64,000 nt of DNA from Candidatus Gastranaerophilales bacterium (GTDB lineage: Bacteria > Cyanobacteriota > Vampirovibrionia > Gastranaerophilales > Gastranaerophilaceae). The stretch covers positions 62,001 to 126,000 of the forward strand of contig CALVEV010000014.1 of the NCBI GenBank assembly GCA_944326685.1, written 5' to 3'. Both the position numbers and the translations under genes were made by a program. Under the pieces are notes generated by a model. That model did not search any database and was not told where the DNA came from. It saw only the letters and a list, made by a program, of their open reading frames with translations. This document shows positions 1 through 9,342 of the stretch, piece after piece; within the stretch, counting starts at the first letter, position 1, and each line of letters starts with the position of its first letter.

Positions 1-390
1 CAATTAGATAGAGCTATTGCATTTGTAAAACCTTTAGTTGAATCTGGAATTGAAGTAAGTATGTTTATTGATCCCGATATATCTCAAGTTTCTGCTGCGT
101 ATAAAACAGGTGCGCAATTTATTGAATTACATACTGGACAATATTCAGAATATTTTGGGACTGAAAAAGAAGAAGAAGTTTTCCAATCCTTAAAAGGTGC
201 TGCAATATTTGCTCAATCTTTAGGGTTAAAGGTTAATGCAGGGCACGGTTTAAACTACGAAAATGTAAAAAGAATGCATGAAATACCTGATTTAGTAGAA
301 TTAAATATAGGTCACAGTATAATTGCTAGAGCTGTATTTGTTGGTTTAGCACAAGCTGTTAAAGAAATGAAAGAATTAGTAGAGGAATAA
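1..390 (+). CDS. pdxJ: Pyridoxine 5'-phosphate synthase PdxJ, C-terminal part
   Basis: Cut by the left window edge; the frame is open from base 1, so the ATG at 61 is internal. PdxJ condenses 3-amino-2-oxopropyl phosphate with deoxyxylulose 5-phosphate in the DXP-dependent vitamin B6 pathway and is a cytosolic TIM barrel. The visible part carries family hallmarks in order: FIDPD, IELHTGQY, VNAGHGLNYENV and ELNIGHSIIARAVFVGL near the C-terminus. About 129 residues of the usual ~240 are present. The next gene starts two bases after the stop, so the two are probably co-transcribed. Confidence 0.96.
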   Translation, partial: QLDRAIAFVKPLVESGIEVSMFIDPDISQVSAAYKTGAQFIELHTGQYSEYFGTEKEEEVFQSLKGAAIFAQSLGLKVNAGHGLNYENVKRMHEIPDLVELNIGHSIIARAVFVGLAQAVKEMKELVEE

Positions 391-392
391 TA

Positions 393-710
393 ATGAATAA
401 ATCAAAAGAAGAAGTTGTAAAAGAAATGCAACTTGTTGTTGAACAAATGAAAAGAGATGATATAAATGATAATCCAGATTCTGAAAATGAATTCTTTCAA
501 TGTGATGCCTGTGGAGAAGAGGCATGTTTAGCAGGTTCTATTCAGTATGGTGATTATAGGCTTTGTAATGATTGTGTTCTTTTAGCCGAAGTAGGTTTTG
601 AACTTGGGCAAATTAAAGATATTCAAGAACTTATTGATGCTATGGAAGACAAACGTCTTGAAAGCGATTGTAATTATATAAAACAAGAAGAAAGTAGACT
701 AAATAATTAG
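393..710 (+). CDS. Small zinc-knuckle protein, unknown function
   Basis: A 105-residue protein that I do not recognise. Residues ~37-62 hold CDAC and CNDC pairs spaced like a treble-clef or zinc ribbon; the flanks are acidic, helical and probably cytosolic. There is no signal peptide or membrane segment. The ATG lies two bases after the pdxJ stop, and a GAGG at the end of pdxJ serves as ribosome-binding site, so expression is coupled to pdxJ. A strong terminator follows. Metal binding is inferred from the cysteine pairs; a role in vitamin B6 metabolism is not implied. Confidence 0.75.
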   Translation: MNKSKEEVVKEMQLVVEQMKRDDINDNPDSENEFFQCDACGEEACLAGSIQYGDYRLCNDCVLLAEVGFELGQIKDIQELIDAMEDKRLESDCNYIKQEESRLNN

Positions 711-733
711 TTAGTTAATTAAATTTTAATATT

Positions 734-769
734 AAAAAAGATAATATTTAATAAAATATTATCTTTTTT
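734..769. terminator. Bidirectional intrinsic terminator
   Basis: A perfect 16-bp stem (734-749 with 754-769) around the loop AATA, with A6 on one side and T6 on the other, lies between the converging zinc-knuckle gene and serS. It can terminate transcription in both directions. Confidence 0.85.
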
Positions 770-792
770 AGTATTATTGATTTTAATTATAG

Positions 793-2058
793 TTATATTT
801 TATCAAATCCAGTATATTTTCTTAATACTTCAGGAATAATAACAGTTCCATCTGCTTGTTGGAAGTTTTCAATAATGGCCGCAAACGTTCTACCAACAGC
901 AAGCCCTGAACCATTAATTGTATGTACGAATTGAGCTTTTTCGGTTTCTTTATCTCTATATCTAATATTAGCACGTCTAGCTTGATAATCTCCAAAGTTT
1001 GAACAACTAGAAATTTCTTTATAAGTATTATATGACGGCATCCATACTTCTAAGTCATAACATTTGTTAGCAGAAAAACCAATATCAGATGTACATAATG
1101 CAACTCTTCTGTATGGAAGACCTAATAGTTGAAGCATTCTTTCTCCTTCTTGAGTTAGTTTTTCGTGTTCTTCAACCGATGTTTGAGGTGTACATAACTT
1201 AACCATCTCAACTTTATTGAATTGATGAACTCTTATTAAACCTCTTGTATCTTTTCCTGCAGAACCAGCTTCTCTTCTAAAACAAGGTGTATATGCAGTC
1301 ATATATTTAGGTAAATCATCTTCTGATAATATTTCTCCTGAATAAATATTCGTAACAGGAACTTCTGCTGTTGGTATTAAGTATAAATCTTCATCTACAC
1401 ATTTATACATATCTTCTTTGAACTTTGGAAGCTGTCCTGTACCTGTCATTGTAGCTGCATTTGCCATAAATGGAGGTAAAATTTCTTCATAACCTTCATT
1501 TTCAGTATGTTGGTCTAAGAAGAAATTGATAATAGCTCTTTCTAATCTAGCACCTTTACCTCTGTATAACGTGAATCTTGATTGTGATATTTTTACCCCA
1601 CGCTCAAAATCAACAATTTTCTTTTCTTCACATATATCCCAATGAGCTTTATACTCAAAATCAAACTTAGTTGGTTCTCCCCATCTTGAAACCTCAACAT
1701 TATAATCTTCTGTTGGGCCAATTGGAGTTGTTTCATCTGGAATATTTGGAATATGCAATAATAAATTACGTTGAGCATTATCTAACTCAACTTGTTTCTC
1801 TTCAAGCTCTTTTATTTTATCTCCTAATGCTCTAACTTCTTCTTGTATAGCATCTGTATTTTCACCATTTTTTTTCATCATCCCGATTTTTTGAGAATCA
1901 TTTTTTCTTTTTGCTCTCAATTCATCGGCTTCTGTTTGAACTTTTCGTCGTTCTTCATCAATCTTTAAAACTTCATCTATCGATAAGTCAGGATTTCTTC
2001 TTTTTAATAACTCATTAATTTTTTCTGGATTTTCTCTAATAAGTTTAATATCTAACAT
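793..2058 (-). CDS. serS: Serine--tRNA ligase
   Basis: Full-length (421 aa) class II seryl-tRNA synthetase, which charges tRNA-Ser and tRNA-Sec in the cytosol. The N-terminal ~110 residues form the long antiparallel coiled coil that holds the tRNA variable arm. The catalytic domain shows motif 2 ([17 protein letters not shown]) and motif 3 ([16 protein letters not shown]). The N-terminus [12 protein letters not shown] is typical of the family. AAAGGG precedes the ATG. It lies downstream of the efflux operon on the same strand, 67 bases from the TolC-like gene, but is functionally unrelated. Confidence 0.98.
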   Translation of the reverse strand: MLDIKLIRENPEKINELLKRRNPDLSIDEVLKIDEERRKVQTEADELRAKRKNDSQKIGMMKKNGENTDAIQEEVRALGDKIKELEEKQVELDNAQRNLLLHIPNIPDETTPIGPTEDYNVEVSRWGEPTKFDFEYKAHWDICEEKKIVDFERGVKISQSRFTLYRGKGARLERAIINFFLDQHTENEGYEEILPPFMANAATMTGTGQLPKFKEDMYKCVDEDLYLIPTAEVPVTNIYSGEILSEDDLPKYMTAYTPCFRREAGSAGKDTRGLIRVHQFNKVEMVKLCTPQTSVEEHEKLTQEGERMLQLLGLPYRRVALCTSDIGFSANKCYDLEVWMPSYNTYKEISSCSNFGDYQARRANIRYRDKETEKAQFVHTINGSGLAVGRTFAAIIENFQQADGTVIIPEVLRKYTGFDKI

Positions 2059-2125
2059 TTTATTTCCCTTTCTTATCGCTAACTATTCCTGATTCTATAT
2101 TATATTAAACAAATAAGACAATCAA

Positions 2126-3682
2126 TTAAGAAATATCATCAGGATATGAGAAAAAGTTATGTAAACCTCTTATAAATTTATTTTTGTATGTTTTTTGTTT
2201 AACAACAGGTTTATCACAATTCTTTTCATAATTTTTATTTTCTACTTTTTTGACTGTAACCGTTTTTTGAACATTATTTTCGTTTTGATTACTCAATTCA
2301 ATAGAACCAGCAATAATGTTTTTACCAATAGCTTTTTCTAAATCTGCTCGAGCTGTATTATATTCATATAATGTGTTATTATATTGCATTCTTGCATTTG
2401 CGTATTGAACTTGTGCTTCTTTTAATTCAACAGGGTTACCAACACCTACAGAGTACCTTCCTGATGATAAATCATAGTTTTCTTTTGCTTGTTTAACTTG
2501 TAGTGTTGAAACAGGTATTTTGTTTTTCTTTTCAACTAAATTATAAAATGCATTTTGAATTTCTAAATATATGTCATTTTGAGTTTGGTGAGAAGTTGCA
2601 ATTTCTTTGTTATGCATTGTTTGAGCTTCTTTAATCTGATTTCTTATCAACATTCCATTAACTGTTGGAAAGTTTAAGTATGCACCAATATTATAACCAT
2701 AGTTAGATAGCCAAGATTTACCACCAATTGAATAATTCGCATCAAATTGTAATTGTGGATACCAAGCTTTTTTAGATAATTTAACATTCTGATTTGCTGT
2801 TTGAACTTTAACTTCAGCCAAATGATAATCAGGTCTTGATTTCTTAGCTATTTCAACTGCTTGTGTTAATGATAATTCGCAAGGATTGTATTTAAGAGTA
2901 TCCATTATATTATATTTATTCATATATGGAAGCCCCATAGCATTATTTAATTTTGCCATTGCAATATCAACTGCATTTTCAGCTTGTATTAATGTCAGTT
3001 TAGCATTACTTAAATTAACCTCTGCAATTGTTACATCAACTTTTGGATTTGTTCCTGCTTCATAGAATGCTTTGGCTTGCTCATAAAATTTTTCATACTG
3101 TTCAACAGTATCTTCTGCTACTTTTTGCTGTTCATAAGCTAAAAGAACATTGTAATAAGCATTTTTTACATCCCTTAGAACAGTATTTACTGTTTCTGTT
3201 AATACAATTTTATATTGTTCATTTTCTAATTTTCTTATTGTTACTGTGTTTTGAGTTACACCAAAATCATATAACATTTCTGACACAGAAATTGTTCCCA
3301 ATACATAGTAGTTAAATATTAAATTTCTTTGGAATACATCTGATAACTGTAATTGTTTAATTCTTGTGTAACCAGTTTGCCAACTAATTGAAGGGAACCA
3401 ATTTGACCATGCCTGTTTAATACGATAATCAGAAGCAAATACATCTTGAATTGCAGCTTGTATTTTAGGATTATTCCCTAAAGCAAATTTTAAGCAATCT
3501 TCTAAATCTACATCAATATATTTAGCAACACTTCCTTCGATAACAAAATCATCTTGTTTATTTGGCTGAACCATATCTGAATCAGGATATTCAGTTTTAT
3601 CAATAGTGTTACCTATTTCTGCTGAATATACAGAAGATGAAAATAATATTAATGATAATAGACAAATTATAATTTTTTTCAT
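2126..3682 (-). CDS. TolC-family outer-membrane efflux channel
   Basis: A 518-residue protein starting with a clear signal peptide (MKKIIICLLSLILFSSSVYS, cleavage expected before AEIG). It has two outer-membrane-efflux repeats, ~60-270 and ~280-455, rich in Ala/Gln/Asn helices, typical of the trimeric TolC alpha-barrel. A basic, low-complexity tail of ~60 residues follows the second repeat. The gene is last in the adaptor-pump-channel operon, and its AAGGGG ribosome-binding site is inside the final codons of the pump gene, five bases upstream. It should carry substrates across the outer membrane for the RND pump. Confidence 0.93.
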   Translation of the reverse strand: MKKIIICLLSLILFSSSVYSAEIGNTIDKTEYPDSDMVQPNKQDDFVIEGSVAKYIDVDLEDCLKFALGNNPKIQAAIQDVFASDYRIKQAWSNWFPSISWQTGYTRIKQLQLSDVFQRNLIFNYYVLGTISVSEMLYDFGVTQNTVTIRKLENEQYKIVLTETVNTVLRDVKNAYYNVLLAYEQQKVAEDTVEQYEKFYEQAKAFYEAGTNPKVDVTIAEVNLSNAKLTLIQAENAVDIAMAKLNNAMGLPYMNKYNIMDTLKYNPCELSLTQAVEIAKKSRPDYHLAEVKVQTANQNVKLSKKAWYPQLQFDANYSIGGKSWLSNYGYNIGAYLNFPTVNGMLIRNQIKEAQTMHNKEIATSHQTQNDIYLEIQNAFYNLVEKKNKIPVSTLQVKQAKENYDLSSGRYSVGVGNPVELKEAQVQYANARMQYNNTLYEYNTARADLEKAIGKNIIAGSIELSNQNENNVQKTVTVKKVENKNYEKNCDKPVVKQKTYKNKFIRGLHNFFSYPDDIS

Positions 3683-3687
3683 TAACT

Positions 3688-6600
3688 TTACCCCTTTTTC
3701 ATCTCCTTTATTTTTTTTACAAGTTTTTTTATTAGATCTCCGCCAAATATTTTTACAACATTGGCAACTTTTTTAATTCCATCAGCATAATACCATTCTT
3801 TCATAACATTAATCATTACGAAGAATGCTGGAACTAAGATACTTCCAATAAATGAAACAGCCATCATACCACCAAATACAGTCATACCAATAGAATGACG
3901 ACTACCTGCACCTGCACCATGGGCAAATACTAGAGGTAATAAGCCTAGAATAAACGCAATATTTGTCATCATTACAGCTCTAAATCTTAATTTTGCTGCT
4001 TCCATTGCTGCATCAATATAATTCATTCTGTCTTTTTCCATGGCATCTTTAGCAAATTCAACAATCAAAATTGCCTGCTTAGTTCCTAAGCCAACCAACA
4101 TTACAAGTCCAATTTGAGCATAAATATCAAGCGCATATCCTGATATATATTGGAAGAATAAAGCTCCAACTAATGCAACCGGAGATATTAACATTACAGC
4201 AATTGGTAATGTCCAACTTTCATATAATGCAACCAAGAATAAATATACAAATGTTAATGCCATTGCAAGTATTGGCCCAATTTGTCCAGAAGATTGTTTT
4301 TCTTGTAAAGATGTACCAGACCAACTATAACCCATATCTTTAGGCAATAGTTTATCTGATAACATTTCCATCTCTTCCATAGCCTGCCCAGAACTTATGT
4401 TACTTCTAGGTGTTCCACTTATCATTACTGATGGGTACATATTATAACGAGTAATTGTATATGGCCCGATTACGTTTTCAGTATGAACGACAGATGTTAA
4501 TGGAACCATACCCCCTTTGTTATTTTTAACATATAATTTACTCAAATCATTTGGTTTAACACGATAAGGTGCATCTGCTTGAATATAAACACGATAAACA
4601 CGACCAAATTTATTGAAGTCATTAACATAAGTTGCACCTAAAAAGTTTGATAATGAATTATATATAGATGCAATATCAACCCCTTGAGCCATTGCTTTTT
4701 CTTCATCTATTACAACTTTTAATTGTGGTAAAGCTGCACTATATGTCGTAAACAATCTCTGAAACATAGGATCTTTAGATGCATCAGCCATAAACTTCTT
4801 GCTTACTTCATATAATTCTTCTGGAGATCTATCACCTTTATCTAATAGTCTGTATTCAAAACCTCCAAACATACTCATCCCTGAAATTGAGGCAGGTGGG
4901 AATGTTGCAACCGTTGCTTCTGTAAAGTTTGCAAATTCTTGACCAATTTTTCTTTGAATAGCTTCCATTGATAAAGAAGATTTTTTACGCTCTGACCATT
5001 CATCAAGCATAGATACAATTAATACAGTATTCTCACCAGAATAACCTGCAACTTCTAGCGTACTTTTTACTCCAGGAATTTTTGAGATTCTTTCTGCAAC
5101 TTCAGCTCCGACTTGGTCACTTCGTGAAACAGAAGCGCCATCTGGTAATTGTAACTGAGTAAATAAAGCACCTTTATCTTCTGTAGGCAAGAAACCTTTT
5201 GGGATTATAAAGAACATAAATAAAATAAATATAAATACCCATAATAAAAACTTCAATGTTTTTTTAGGTGATGCTACAAAGTAATGAACAGTTTTCAAAT
5301 ATGATTCTCTAACTTTTAAGAACCAATCATCAAATTTTTGTATGAATTCAAAATCTGCTTTTTCTTCTCCACCTTTTAATATAATTGAACATAAAGCTGG
5401 AGATAAAGTTAATGCAACAAGAGTTGATAAACCAATAGATGTTGCTAAACAAAGCGCAAATTGTCTAAACATTTGACCAGTAATACCAGTCATAAATGAT
5501 ACTGGCACAAATACAGCCATCAAAACTAAAGAAGTTGCAACGACTGCTCCAAATACTTCATCCATTGTTACTTCTGTAGCTTCTTTAGGGGATTTACCTT
5601 CTTGAATATGTCTTTGAGTATTTTCTAATACAACAATAGCATCGTCAACAACCAGACCAACTGCCAATACTAAACCAAATAAAATAAGTAGGTTAATTGA
5701 AAAACCAAACATTCCCATGAATATAAATACACCTATTAACGATACAGGAATAGCACAAAAAGGAATAAACGCTGATCTGAAACTACCTAAGAAAAGATAG
5801 GTAACTATACTAACTAATATAATTGCAAGGACAATCGCATGGATTACTTCATTAATTGATTCTCTTACAAATAAAGTATCGTCATATTGAACTGCATACA
5901 TTACATCACTTGGAAATCCTTTACTAAGTTCTTCCATTCTTGCTTTAACACGATTTACAACATCAATCGAATTCGCATCAGGTAATTGTGTAATTGATAT
6001 CATTGCGTTATTTGCACCTTCAACACGAGAAATAGAAGAGTATGCATTCGCGCCTAGTTCAACTCTTGCAATATCTTTTACTTTAATATTTGAGCCATCT
6101 GGATTTGCTCTAACAACGATATTTTCAAATTCTGAAACTTCTTTTAAACGCCCTTTAGTACGTAATGTATATTTTAAAACCTGAGGATCAACCATAGGTT
6201 CAACCCCTAAATCACCAGCTGGAGTTTGTACGTTTTGTGATGATATAGCACTTTGAACATCAGTTGTTGAAACTCCTAAACTTGCCATTCGCTCAGGATT
6301 AAGCCATATACGCATTGCATATTCACCAGCACCAAATATATTAACTTCTGCAACTCCTGGGATTCTGGCTAATTCGTCTTTTAAAAACAATGTTGCATAG
6401 TTAGCTAAATATAATGATTTATATGTTCCGTTAGGAGATCGTAAAGACATCATCAAACAACCTGGTCCACCTGTTGATTTCTTTACTGTTAAGCCATATC
6501 GTTTTACTTCTTCTGGTAACCTTGGAGTTACGAGCTGTAATTGGTTTTGAACATTAACCAATGCCATATCAGGATCAGTTCCTACTGCGAAATATATGGT

Positions 6601-6870
6601 TAATTTGTAAGAACCATTTCTTGAATCTGAAGACATGTATATCATATCTTCTACACCATTTAATTGTAATTCAACAGGTGCAGCAATAGTTGATGCTACT
6701 ACGTCAGAACTTGCACCACTATATGTTGCAGATACAATAACTTGTGGTGGGGTTATTGATGGATATTCTTCAACAGGCAAAGACTTCATTGCAATTAAAC
6801 CTGCAAGAATAATTACTAATGATATAATAATTGCTAACTTTGGTCGTCTTACAAATAAATTACCAGCCAT
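3688..6870 (-). CDS. RND efflux pump inner-membrane transporter (AcrB/HAE1 family)
   Basis: At 1060 residues this is the usual length for an AcrB-type hydrophobe/amphiphile proton antiporter. Expected features are present: an N-terminal membrane helix (FVRRPKLAIIISLVIILAG), the SLPVEEYPSI motif, two large periplasmic loops and two blocks of membrane helices. The proton-relay aspartates lie in the VDDAIVVLEN segment of TM4. The start codon overlaps the adaptor stop codon as TAATG, so translation is coupled. It forms a tripartite system with the adaptor and TolC-like protein. The substrate (drugs, bile salts or fatty acids) cannot be read from sequence. Confidence 0.96.
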   Translation of the reverse strand: MAGNLFVRRPKLAIIISLVIILAGLIAMKSLPVEEYPSITPPQVIVSATYSGASSDVVASTIAAPVELQLNGVEDMIYMSSDSRNGSYKLTIYFAVGTDPDMALVNVQNQLQLVTPRLPEEVKRYGLTVKKSTGGPGCLMMSLRSPNGTYKSLYLANYATLFLKDELARIPGVAEVNIFGAGEYAMRIWLNPERMASLGVSTTDVQSAISSQNVQTPAGDLGVEPMVDPQVLKYTLRTKGRLKEVSEFENIVVRANPDGSNIKVKDIARVELGANAYSSISRVEGANNAMISITQLPDANSIDVVNRVKARMEELSKGFPSDVMYAVQYDDTLFVRESINEVIHAIVLAIILVSIVTYLFLGSFRSAFIPFCAIPVSLIGVFIFMGMFGFSINLLILFGLVLAVGLVVDDAIVVLENTQRHIQEGKSPKEATEVTMDEVFGAVVATSLVLMAVFVPVSFMTGITGQMFRQFALCLATSIGLSTLVALTLSPALCSIILKGGEEKADFEFIQKFDDWFLKVRESYLKTVHYFVASPKKTLKFLLWVFIFILFMFFIIPKGFLPTEDKGALFTQLQLPDGASVSRSDQVGAEVAERISKIPGVKSTLEVAGYSGENTVLIVSMLDEWSERKKSSLSMEAIQRKIGQEFANFTEATVATFPPASISGMSMFGGFEYRLLDKGDRSPEELYEVSKKFMADASKDPMFQRLFTTYSAALPQLKVVIDEEKAMAQGVDIASIYNSLSNFLGATYVNDFNKFGRVYRVYIQADAPYRVKPNDLSKLYVKNNKGGMVPLTSVVHTENVIGPYTITRYNMYPSVMISGTPRSNISSGQAMEEMEMLSDKLLPKDMGYSWSGTSLQEKQSSGQIGPILAMALTFVYLFLVALYESWTLPIAVMLISPVALVGALFFQYISGYALDIYAQIGLVMLVGLGTKQAILIVEFAKDAMEKDRMNYIDAAMEAAKLRFRAVMMTNIAFILGLLPLVFAHGAGAGSRHSIGMTVFGGMMAVSFIGSILVPAFFVMINVMKEWYYADGIKKVANVVKIFGGDLIKKLVKKIKEMKKG

Positions 6871-8081
6871 TAGTTTTTACCTCTTTTTAAAATTTTGTTT
6901 ATTTTATTCTTAATTTTTTGAATAAAACCAACCTTTGCAGTTTCTTGAGTCTCAATAACTTCCTGTTCAACAATTCTTACTGGTGTTCCTGGTATAACCT
7001 TTTGAATACCACTAGTTAAAACTGTCTGTCCAATATCTAGACCCTCTGATATTAAAGAATAATCACCATCTTGACCTGAAACTTTTATATAAACAAGTTT
7101 TGGTAATTCATTTTCATCTAGAATATAAACATACTTACCTTCTTGGTTTTCCTGAACAGCTTTAGATGGAATCATTGGAACTGCTGCTTTTTTATTTGAA
7201 TAAATAATAATTCTTCCAAAATCGCCTGATATCAATGCATCATCTTCATTACTAAATGTTGCACGCATTTTTATTGTACCTGTTGATTCATCAACCTTGT
7301 TATCTCTAAAATCCTGAACCCCACTATGAGAATATTTAGTTCCATCACTAAAAATATATTCTACTTTTCTATTTACATTTGGATCTCCGTCAATTTTGGT
7401 TAATGTAGAATATTGTTGCATTTCAAGTGGGAATGTTACATACATAGGACGAGTACTGTATATGGTTGTTAATGCTCCTGAATTTAATGTTACATAGTTT
7501 CCTACTGTAACTGATATAATACCTACTCTACCTGATACCGGAGCTTTAACTTTGGTATATGATAAATTTCTTAATGCATCTTGATATGCCATTTCTGCAT
7601 ATACAGTTTGTGCCCTATAAGCATCTCTTTGAGATACAGCATTATCATATTCAGAACGAGCAATATAATCTTTTTCAACCAATTTCTTTGCACGCATAGC
7701 TTGTTTATCGTAATACAATTGTTGTGCTCTCACTCTTTCAACATCTGCTCTTGCTCTTTCTACTGCTAATGCATATTCTCTAGGCTCTATCTCAAATAAA
7801 ACCTGACCTGCATTTACATAATCACCTTCTTTAAAATAACTCTTTGTTAAATAACCATTAATTCTTGCATTTATTTGGATTTGAGATTTTGATACAACCC
7901 TTGCAGGAACCTCAAAACTTTTTTGCTTATCGGTTTTTGTAACTTTAGTTATTGTTACAGGTGGAGTTAACGATGCTTTTCTTTTTTCCTGAGCAATATG
8001 AGTCATTAACGATGTAAACAAATATCGTAAAAGAATTGCACCAAATACTATACATACAATTATTATTATTTTTTTTCTCAT
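6870..8081 (-). CDS. RND efflux periplasmic adaptor (membrane fusion protein)
   Basis: This 403-residue AcrA/MexA-type adaptor has an N-terminal membrane anchor (IIIIVCIVFGAILL) without a lipobox cysteine. Two halves of a lipoyl-like domain (GYLTKSYFKEGDYVNAGQVL and APVSGRVGIISVTVGNYV) flank an alpha-helical hairpin, followed by beta-barrel and membrane-proximal domains. I set the start at the ATG at 8081 because GGGAGAGG lies just upstream; a longer frame from a TTG at 8093 would place that site inside the gene. It is first in the efflux operon and translationally coupled to the pump. Confidence 0.94.
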   Translation of the reverse strand: MRKKIIIIVCIVFGAILLRYLFTSLMTHIAQEKRKASLTPPVTITKVTKTDKQKSFEVPARVVSKSQIQINARINGYLTKSYFKEGDYVNAGQVLFEIEPREYALAVERARADVERVRAQQLYYDKQAMRAKKLVEKDYIARSEYDNAVSQRDAYRAQTVYAEMAYQDALRNLSYTKVKAPVSGRVGIISVTVGNYVTLNSGALTTIYSTRPMYVTFPLEMQQYSTLTKIDGDPNVNRKVEYIFSDGTKYSHSGVQDFRDNKVDESTGTIKMRATFSNEDDALISGDFGRIIIYSNKKAAVPMIPSKAVQENQEGKYVYILDENELPKLVYIKVSGQDGDYSLISEGLDIGQTVLTSGIQKVIPGTPVRIVEQEVIETQETAKVGFIQKIKNKINKILKRGKN

Positions 8082-8170
8082 AACCTCTCCCAAGTATAAT
8101 CCATCTTTTTAAATTATATTATAGATATTTTCAATGGCACTTTTTTAATAGTTCGTAATATTTTTATTTA

Positions 8171-8203
8171 TAGTAGAAATATCTATGAGTAGAAATTTCT
8201 ACT
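8171..8203. promoter_or_regulatory. Candidate operator between efflux operon and yhcH
   Basis: AGTAGAAATTTCTACT (8188-8203) is a perfect 16-bp palindrome. A third half-site, AGTAGAAAT, sits at 8172-8180 in direct repeat, 16 bases upstream. The site is in the 173-base gap between the divergent efflux adaptor and YhcH genes, and 16 bases upstream of the predicted yhcH -35 box. A dimeric repressor site is the simplest reading; no regulator gene is adjacent. Confidence 0.5.
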
Positions 8204-8219
8204 GTGATACCAAAAACAT

Positions 8220-8248
8220 TTTACACGGTCAAATATTTATATTAATAT
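8220..8248 (+). promoter_or_regulatory. Promoter for the YhcH-family gene (leaderless)
   Basis: TTTACA (8220-8225), a 17-base spacer and TAATAT (8243-8248). The -10 box ends six bases before the ATG at 8255, so the transcript should start on the A of the start codon. No ribosome-binding site is visible. Confidence 0.6.
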
Positions 8249-8254
8249 TGTTAT

Positions 8255-8683
8255 ATGAAAAATATTATAAAAAATAATAATCAAAAAATAAATAAGGCAA
8301 TTGATTATCTAAAAAATACAAATTTTAATAACATGCCTGATGGTAAAATTTATATTGATGATGAAATTTGGGCAAATTTGCAAACATACTATACAAAAGA
8401 TGATGCATTATTTGAGGCTCATAAAAAATATATAGATATTCAATTTATGCTTGCTGGACAAGAAAAAATATCTGTTTGCGATTATAAAAATTGTTCAAGT
8501 GTTATTCCATATGATGAAGAAAAAGATATTGAATTTTTAAATTCAAATGATTGGAATGATATAGAAATGTATACTGGAGATTTTTTAATTTTATACCCTG
8601 AAGATGCGCACAAGCCATCTATTTCAATAAATAATGAACAGCATCATGTAAGAAAACTTGTTATTAAAGTTCCTGTAAATTAA
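8255..8683 (+). CDS. YhcH/YjgK/YiaL-family protein
   Basis: A 142-residue cupin-like protein of the YhcH/YjgK/YiaL (EbgC-like) family. Conserved elements are HKKYIDIQFMLAG, the central DYKN, and PEDAHKPS followed by VRKLVIKVPV at the C-terminus; the His/Glu/Asp residues are thought to bind a metal. Relatives are found with sialic-acid and other sugar catabolic genes, where a role in handling sugar anomers or phosphates has been suggested. No sugar operon is nearby, so the substrate is open. The gene appears leaderless and ends one base before the converging SH3-like gene, without a terminator. Confidence 0.88.
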   Translation: MKNIIKNNNQKINKAIDYLKNTNFNNMPDGKIYIDDEIWANLQTYYTKDDALFEAHKKYIDIQFMLAGQEKISVCDYKNCSSVIPYDEEKDIEFLNSNDWNDIEMYTGDFLILYPEDAHKPSISINNEQHHVRKLVIKVPVN

Positions 8684-9322
8684 TTATTTTATTGCAGGAA
8701 AGTAATATAACTCACCATTTTCACCACGCCATTGGATAAATCCTGTACAAACAGAGTTATCTATGTTTAAGGCTGTTACTAATGCCCAGTTACCTTGAAT
8801 TGTTGTGAATCTTATTTCTTTAGGTCTATTTAGCTTTCCGATTATTTGAGATTCTTTATCACTTCTTGAATGTACATTTAAAACAGACATAGGAGAATCT
8901 TTTAGTAGTTTTAATCCATATTTGCGTCCATACATGTTATAAAAAGTAATCCATGGTAAAAATTGAAAATCATCTTCTTTGTATGCCCAACCATTTAATT
9001 TTAATTTTTTATTATAAATAACTTGTACAAAATCTTCATCGATATCATTTGCGTATACATAAGCAAGTTCTTTTTTAGTCAAAAGTAATGCGAATAAGCT
9101 ATCGACATAATCCGTAGAGTTAATAGTTAAATATGACCATTTTTTATCAAATAGAATATTAGATTTTTTATCAGGATTTGAATATACTCTAAGTCCATTT
9201 GTAGATTGGTATACACCTAAAGTTCCTACAGGGATGTCTGAAACTTTATATGGAATAACATCAGCCCAGGCCTGCATAGATATGCACCAAATCATTAATA
9301 GAGTAATAAAAACCTTTTTCAT
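8684..9322 (-). CDS. Secreted protein with SH3-like repeats
   Basis: This 212-residue protein has a signal peptide (MKKVFITLLMIWCISMQAWA, then DVIPYK). Two segments, ~35-110 and ~145-205, resemble bacterial SH3-like folds: a short NGLRVYSNPDKKSNIL-type strand and LNVHSRSDKESQIIGKL, each followed by a Trp-containing strand (WALVTA; FIQWRG). Such domains usually bind cell-wall peptides or mediate protein contacts in the periplasm. It lies 20 bases after pheT on the same strand with AGGGG before the ATG, so it may be a pheT read-through product. Function unknown. Confidence 0.7.
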   Translation of the reverse strand: MKKVFITLLMIWCISMQAWADVIPYKVSDIPVGTLGVYQSTNGLRVYSNPDKKSNILFDKKWSYLTINSTDYVDSLFALLLTKKELAYVYANDIDEDFVQVIYNKKLKLNGWAYKEDDFQFLPWITFYNMYGRKYGLKLLKDSPMSVLNVHSRSDKESQIIGKLNRPKEIRFTTIQGNWALVTALNIDNSVCTGFIQWRGENGELYYFPAIK

Positions 9323-9342
9323 ATTTTACCCCTGATATTTAA

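Noticed and set aside
8082-8093. Longer start (TTG at 8093) for the efflux adaptor
   Set aside because: It would place the strong GGGAGAGG ribosome-binding site inside the coding region; the ATG at 8081 fits that site.
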